A stretch of 64,000 nucleotides of DNA, taken from NCBI GenBank assembly GCA_020435995.1, contig JAGQYO010000007.1:1-64000 (forward strand), in the 5' to 3' direction. A program made the position numbers and the translations under genes. The DNA is from Flavobacteriales bacterium (GTDB lineage: Bacteria > Bacteroidota > Bacteroidia > Flavobacteriales_G > Salibacteraceae). The notes beneath the pieces were generated by a model, which saw only the letters and a program-made list of their open reading frames with translations, ran no database searches and was not told where the DNA came from. This document shows, piece after piece, positions 61,994 through 64,000 of the stretch (positions within the stretch are counted from its first letter, which is position 1; every line of letters begins with the position of its first letter).

Positions 61994-63406
61994 ATGGAAT
62001 ACTGGCACTCAATACTTTATATACTAGCACTTTTGGTTGTCCTTTTTGCATTCGTAAATGGGCATTCAAAAAAGGATATTTGGGTCCTCAACTTCATCAT
62101 ACTGGCATCTTTTATATTGAGAATCACAATTGCAAGCGATCCTTTTTTACATGAGTGGGATGAGCGTTTTCACGCCTTAGTTGCAAAAAATTTGATTAAT
62201 CATCCTCTTACACCCACCTTATATGATTATGCCCCTTTGGGATTCGACGCTCAATCGTGGGTAGGAAGCCATGTTTGGCTGCACAAACAACCCCTTCCAC
62301 TTTGGCTCATGTCTATTTCATTGTACGTTTTAGGAATAAATGAATTAGCACTGCGTTTTCCTTCCATTGTCATAGGTGTGCTTTCCGTATGGCTCACATT
62401 CCAGATAGGTCGTAAGTTATTTAACCGTCATGTTAGTCTCATCGCTGCATTTCTTCATTCTATTCATGGGCTTACACTTGAACTTATAGCAGGTAGAGTT
62501 GCCACCGACCACATTGATATCGCTTTTGCCTTTTTCATAGAATTAGCAATTTATATTGTAGTTTGTCATCGAAAAACTTGGTGGAATTATCTACTCATTG
62601 GAATTTCTGTTGGCTTGGCCATCCTTTGCAAATGGCTACCTGCCTACATTGTACTTGGTATTTACGGGGCTTATAACCTAAACTCAATTCGAACTTTTGA
62701 GTATTGGAAAGGCTTATTCGTTATTGTGTGTGCTTCGGTTTTGGTATTCCTTCCTTGGCAGATCTATATCTTTTCAGAATTTCCCCAGGAAGCAGCTTAT
62801 GAAGCCCAATTCAATTACCGGCATTTTTCCGAAGTATTAGAGGGTCAAACAGGTAGCTGGTATTATTTCATTCATAAAATCGGAACATTATACGGGGAGT
62901 TGATATATGTACCTGTCGTTTGGCTTATTTGGAGAGGTCTTAGAAAATTCAATATAAAACTCTCCATAATTGCACTTTGGATCATTGTTCCAGTAGTTTT
63001 CTTTTCAATTCCCCTCACCAAAATGCAGGGATACATTCTTTTCACCGCACCCGCATTTTTTATCTTAACAGGCCTTTTTATTCAACTCATGAAATACCGT
63101 TTCTACCAAAAAAAAATCATTTATAACCTTATGGTACTTCTTTTAATTGGGCTCCCCGTCAGATATTCTATTGAGCGATTCAAACCTTTTGAGAAAATAG
63201 AAACCCCCGATTGGCGTAGAGAAATAGACATCATTAAGCAATCAAATCAAGGTAAAAAACATCTTGTAGTTTTTAATTTCCATCGACCTATTGAGTGTAT
63301 GTTTTACACCGATTTTTATGCCTATCACCGAATGCCGACAGATAAGGACATACGTATTTTGAAAAAAGAAAACATTGAATTTATAATCTGGAATGACTTA
63401 CACTGA
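61994..63406 (+). CDS. Membrane glycosyltransferase, GT39/ArnT-like (second copy)
   Basis: A polytopic GT-C protein of 470 residues with about ten hydrophobic segments. The acidic loop after the first helices reads LHEWDERFHALVAKNL, carrying the family's catalytic Asp-Glu pair. A HKQPLPLWLMS segment and the ALRFPSIVIGVLSVWLTFQIGRKL stretch are ArnT-like. Acceptor unknown. The start is uncertain: ATG at 61994 (MEYWHS) or TTG at 61976, which has an AAAGGA 10 bases upstream. The next gene folC starts inside its last codons. Confidence 0.8.
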   Translation: MEYWHSILYILALLVVLFAFVNGHSKKDIWVLNFIILASFILRITIASDPFLHEWDERFHALVAKNLINHPLTPTLYDYAPLGFDAQSWVGSHVWLHKQPLPLWLMSISLYVLGINELALRFPSIVIGVLSVWLTFQIGRKLFNRHVSLIAAFLHSIHGLTLELIAGRVATDHIDIAFAFFIELAIYIVVCHRKTWWNYLLIGISVGLAILCKWLPAYIVLGIYGAYNLNSIRTFEYWKGLFVIVCASVLVFLPWQIYIFSEFPQEAAYEAQFNYRHFSEVLEGQTGSWYYFIHKIGTLYGELIYVPVVWLIWRGLRKFNIKLSIIALWIIVPVVFFSIPLTKMQGYILFTAPAFFILTGLFIQLMKYRFYQKKIIYNLMVLLLIGLPVRYSIERFKPFEKIETPDWRREIDIIKQSNQGKKHLVVFNFHRPIECMFYTDFYAYHRMPTDKDIRILKKENIEFIIWNDLH

Positions 63407-64000
63407 AACTTTAGCATACTTATTCAGTCAATTGCCCATGTACCAAAGAGATGGCAAGGCGGCCTACAAAGCTAATTTGGACAACACACATAAGCTTATG
63501 GATTTGTTGGATCATCCTTATCAACAGTTTAAATCCATACATGTAGGTGGCACCAATGGCAAAGGAAGTACATCTCACATGTTGGCCTCTATTTTACAAG
63601 AAAACGGATACAAGGTCGGACTCTATACCTCTCCACATTTAAAGGACTTTAGGGAGCGAATAAGAATCAATGGGGAAATGATTTCTGAAAAAGAAGTAAT
63701 TCGTTTCGTTGACCAACATAGGGTAGAATTTGAAAAAATTGATTTGTCATTCTTTGAGTGGACGGTTGGCCTTTGTTTTAGCTTTTTCGCCGCCCAAAAA
63801 GTAGACTATGCCATAATTGAAGTTGGCATGGGAGGTCGGTTAGACTCTACTAACGTTATTTCTCCTGTACTATCCATCATTACCAACATTGGATTAGATC
63901 ACACACAGTTTTTGGGTGATACCAAAACCAAAATTGCGAGAGAAAAAGCGGGCATAATTAAACCTAAAACCCCAGTGGTAATCGGTAGTTCATTACCCGA
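63393..64000 (+). CDS. folC: Dihydrofolate/folylpolyglutamate synthase, 5' part
   Basis: Adds glutamate to folates. The frame starts ATG at 63393, overlapping the glycosyltransferase end by 14 bases, and runs to the window edge, giving 202 codons. Seen in it are the P-loop VGGTNGKGST (51-60), the folate-binding YTSPHLKDFRERIRI stretch, the acidic IIEVGMGGRLDSTN motif and NIGLDHTQFLGDT. The C-terminal domain lies beyond the window. Confidence 0.95.
   Translation, partial: MTYTETLAYLFSQLPMYQRDGKAAYKANLDNTHKLMDLLDHPYQQFKSIHVGGTNGKGSTSHMLASILQENGYKVGLYTSPHLKDFRERIRINGEMISEKEVIRFVDQHRVEFEKIDLSFFEWTVGLCFSFFAAQKVDYAIIEVGMGGRLDSTNVISPVLSIITNIGLDHTQFLGDTKTKIAREKAGIIKPKTPVVIGSSLP

Overview
The window is about 64 kb of a Bacteroidota chromosome, most likely Flavobacteriales or a close relative. 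The evidence is the type IX secretion and gliding set (porU, porV, a PorP/SprF protein, gldJ), cargo with C-terminal type A sorting domains, a DUF4270 lipoprotein, a prokaryotic HU/SPOR protein, a 286-residue primary sigma factor without region 1.1, and many promoters matching the Bacteroidota -7 element TAnnTTTG. Most of the window is dense housekeeping sequence in short operons. I saw no rRNA, tRNA, CRISPR array or insertion sequence.

Layout. 0-4.4 kb: the 3' end of groEL with a strong terminator, then two tandem 495-residue secreted paralogues. 4.4-13.7 kb: a relic of a sterol-desaturase-like gene, then seven genes whose stops and starts all overlap: HMG-CoA reductase, UbiA prenyltransferase, a rifampin-phosphotransferase/PEP-synthase-like phosphotransferase, a BtaA-like aminocarboxypropyl transferase, a CTP-dependent phytol/dolichol-kinase-like protein, a GNAT protein and an OleC-like adenylating enzyme. 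I do not recognise this set as a described pathway; it looks like one pathway for an unusual isoprenoid or ether lipid and is the main finding. 13.7-16 kb: a small accessory island with a HigB/HigA-type toxin-antitoxin pair, a gene relic, and a ClpP-fold serine protease with a small partner flanked by inverted repeats. 16-26.5 kb: a membrane glycosyltransferase, a queuosine-precursor transporter, DsbD, gmhA, a GT2 glycosyltransferase, then on the minus strand SDR, trmB, an alkyltransferase-like gene, mrp and nfu, and a divergent MurG-like glycosyltransferase.

26.5-37.7 kb: pyruvate dehydrogenase E2 and E1-alpha, cdd, ispF, porV and porU on the minus strand, then PorP/SprF and gldJ on the plus strand. 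Secretion and gliding parts are therefore grouped, and this strain also encodes the surface cargo at 1.4-4.4 kb. 37.7-45.4 kb: murF converging on glyS, then the minus-strand run panC, panD, a UPF0104 membrane protein, rfaE2, radA and a CoA-pyrophosphatase-like Nudix gene. 45.4-49.7 kb: a single-domain glycogen-synthase-like GT5 protein, a DUF4270 lipoprotein, glmS and a small lipoprotein. 49.7-54.5 kb: gamma-carbonic-anhydrase-like protein, HU/SPOR protein, rpoD, a lipoprotein, a small membrane protein and hflX.

54.8-64 kb: an acyl-CoA dehydrogenase, anmK, a Glu/Leu-type amino-acid dehydrogenase, nhaD, an ExbB-ExbD-TonB set, a second membrane glycosyltransferase and the first 202 codons of folC, which runs off the end. 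The window holds both an MEP-pathway gene (ispF) and HMG-CoA reductase, which normally belongs to the competing mevalonate route. That makes the role of the HMG-CoA reductase operon more intriguing.
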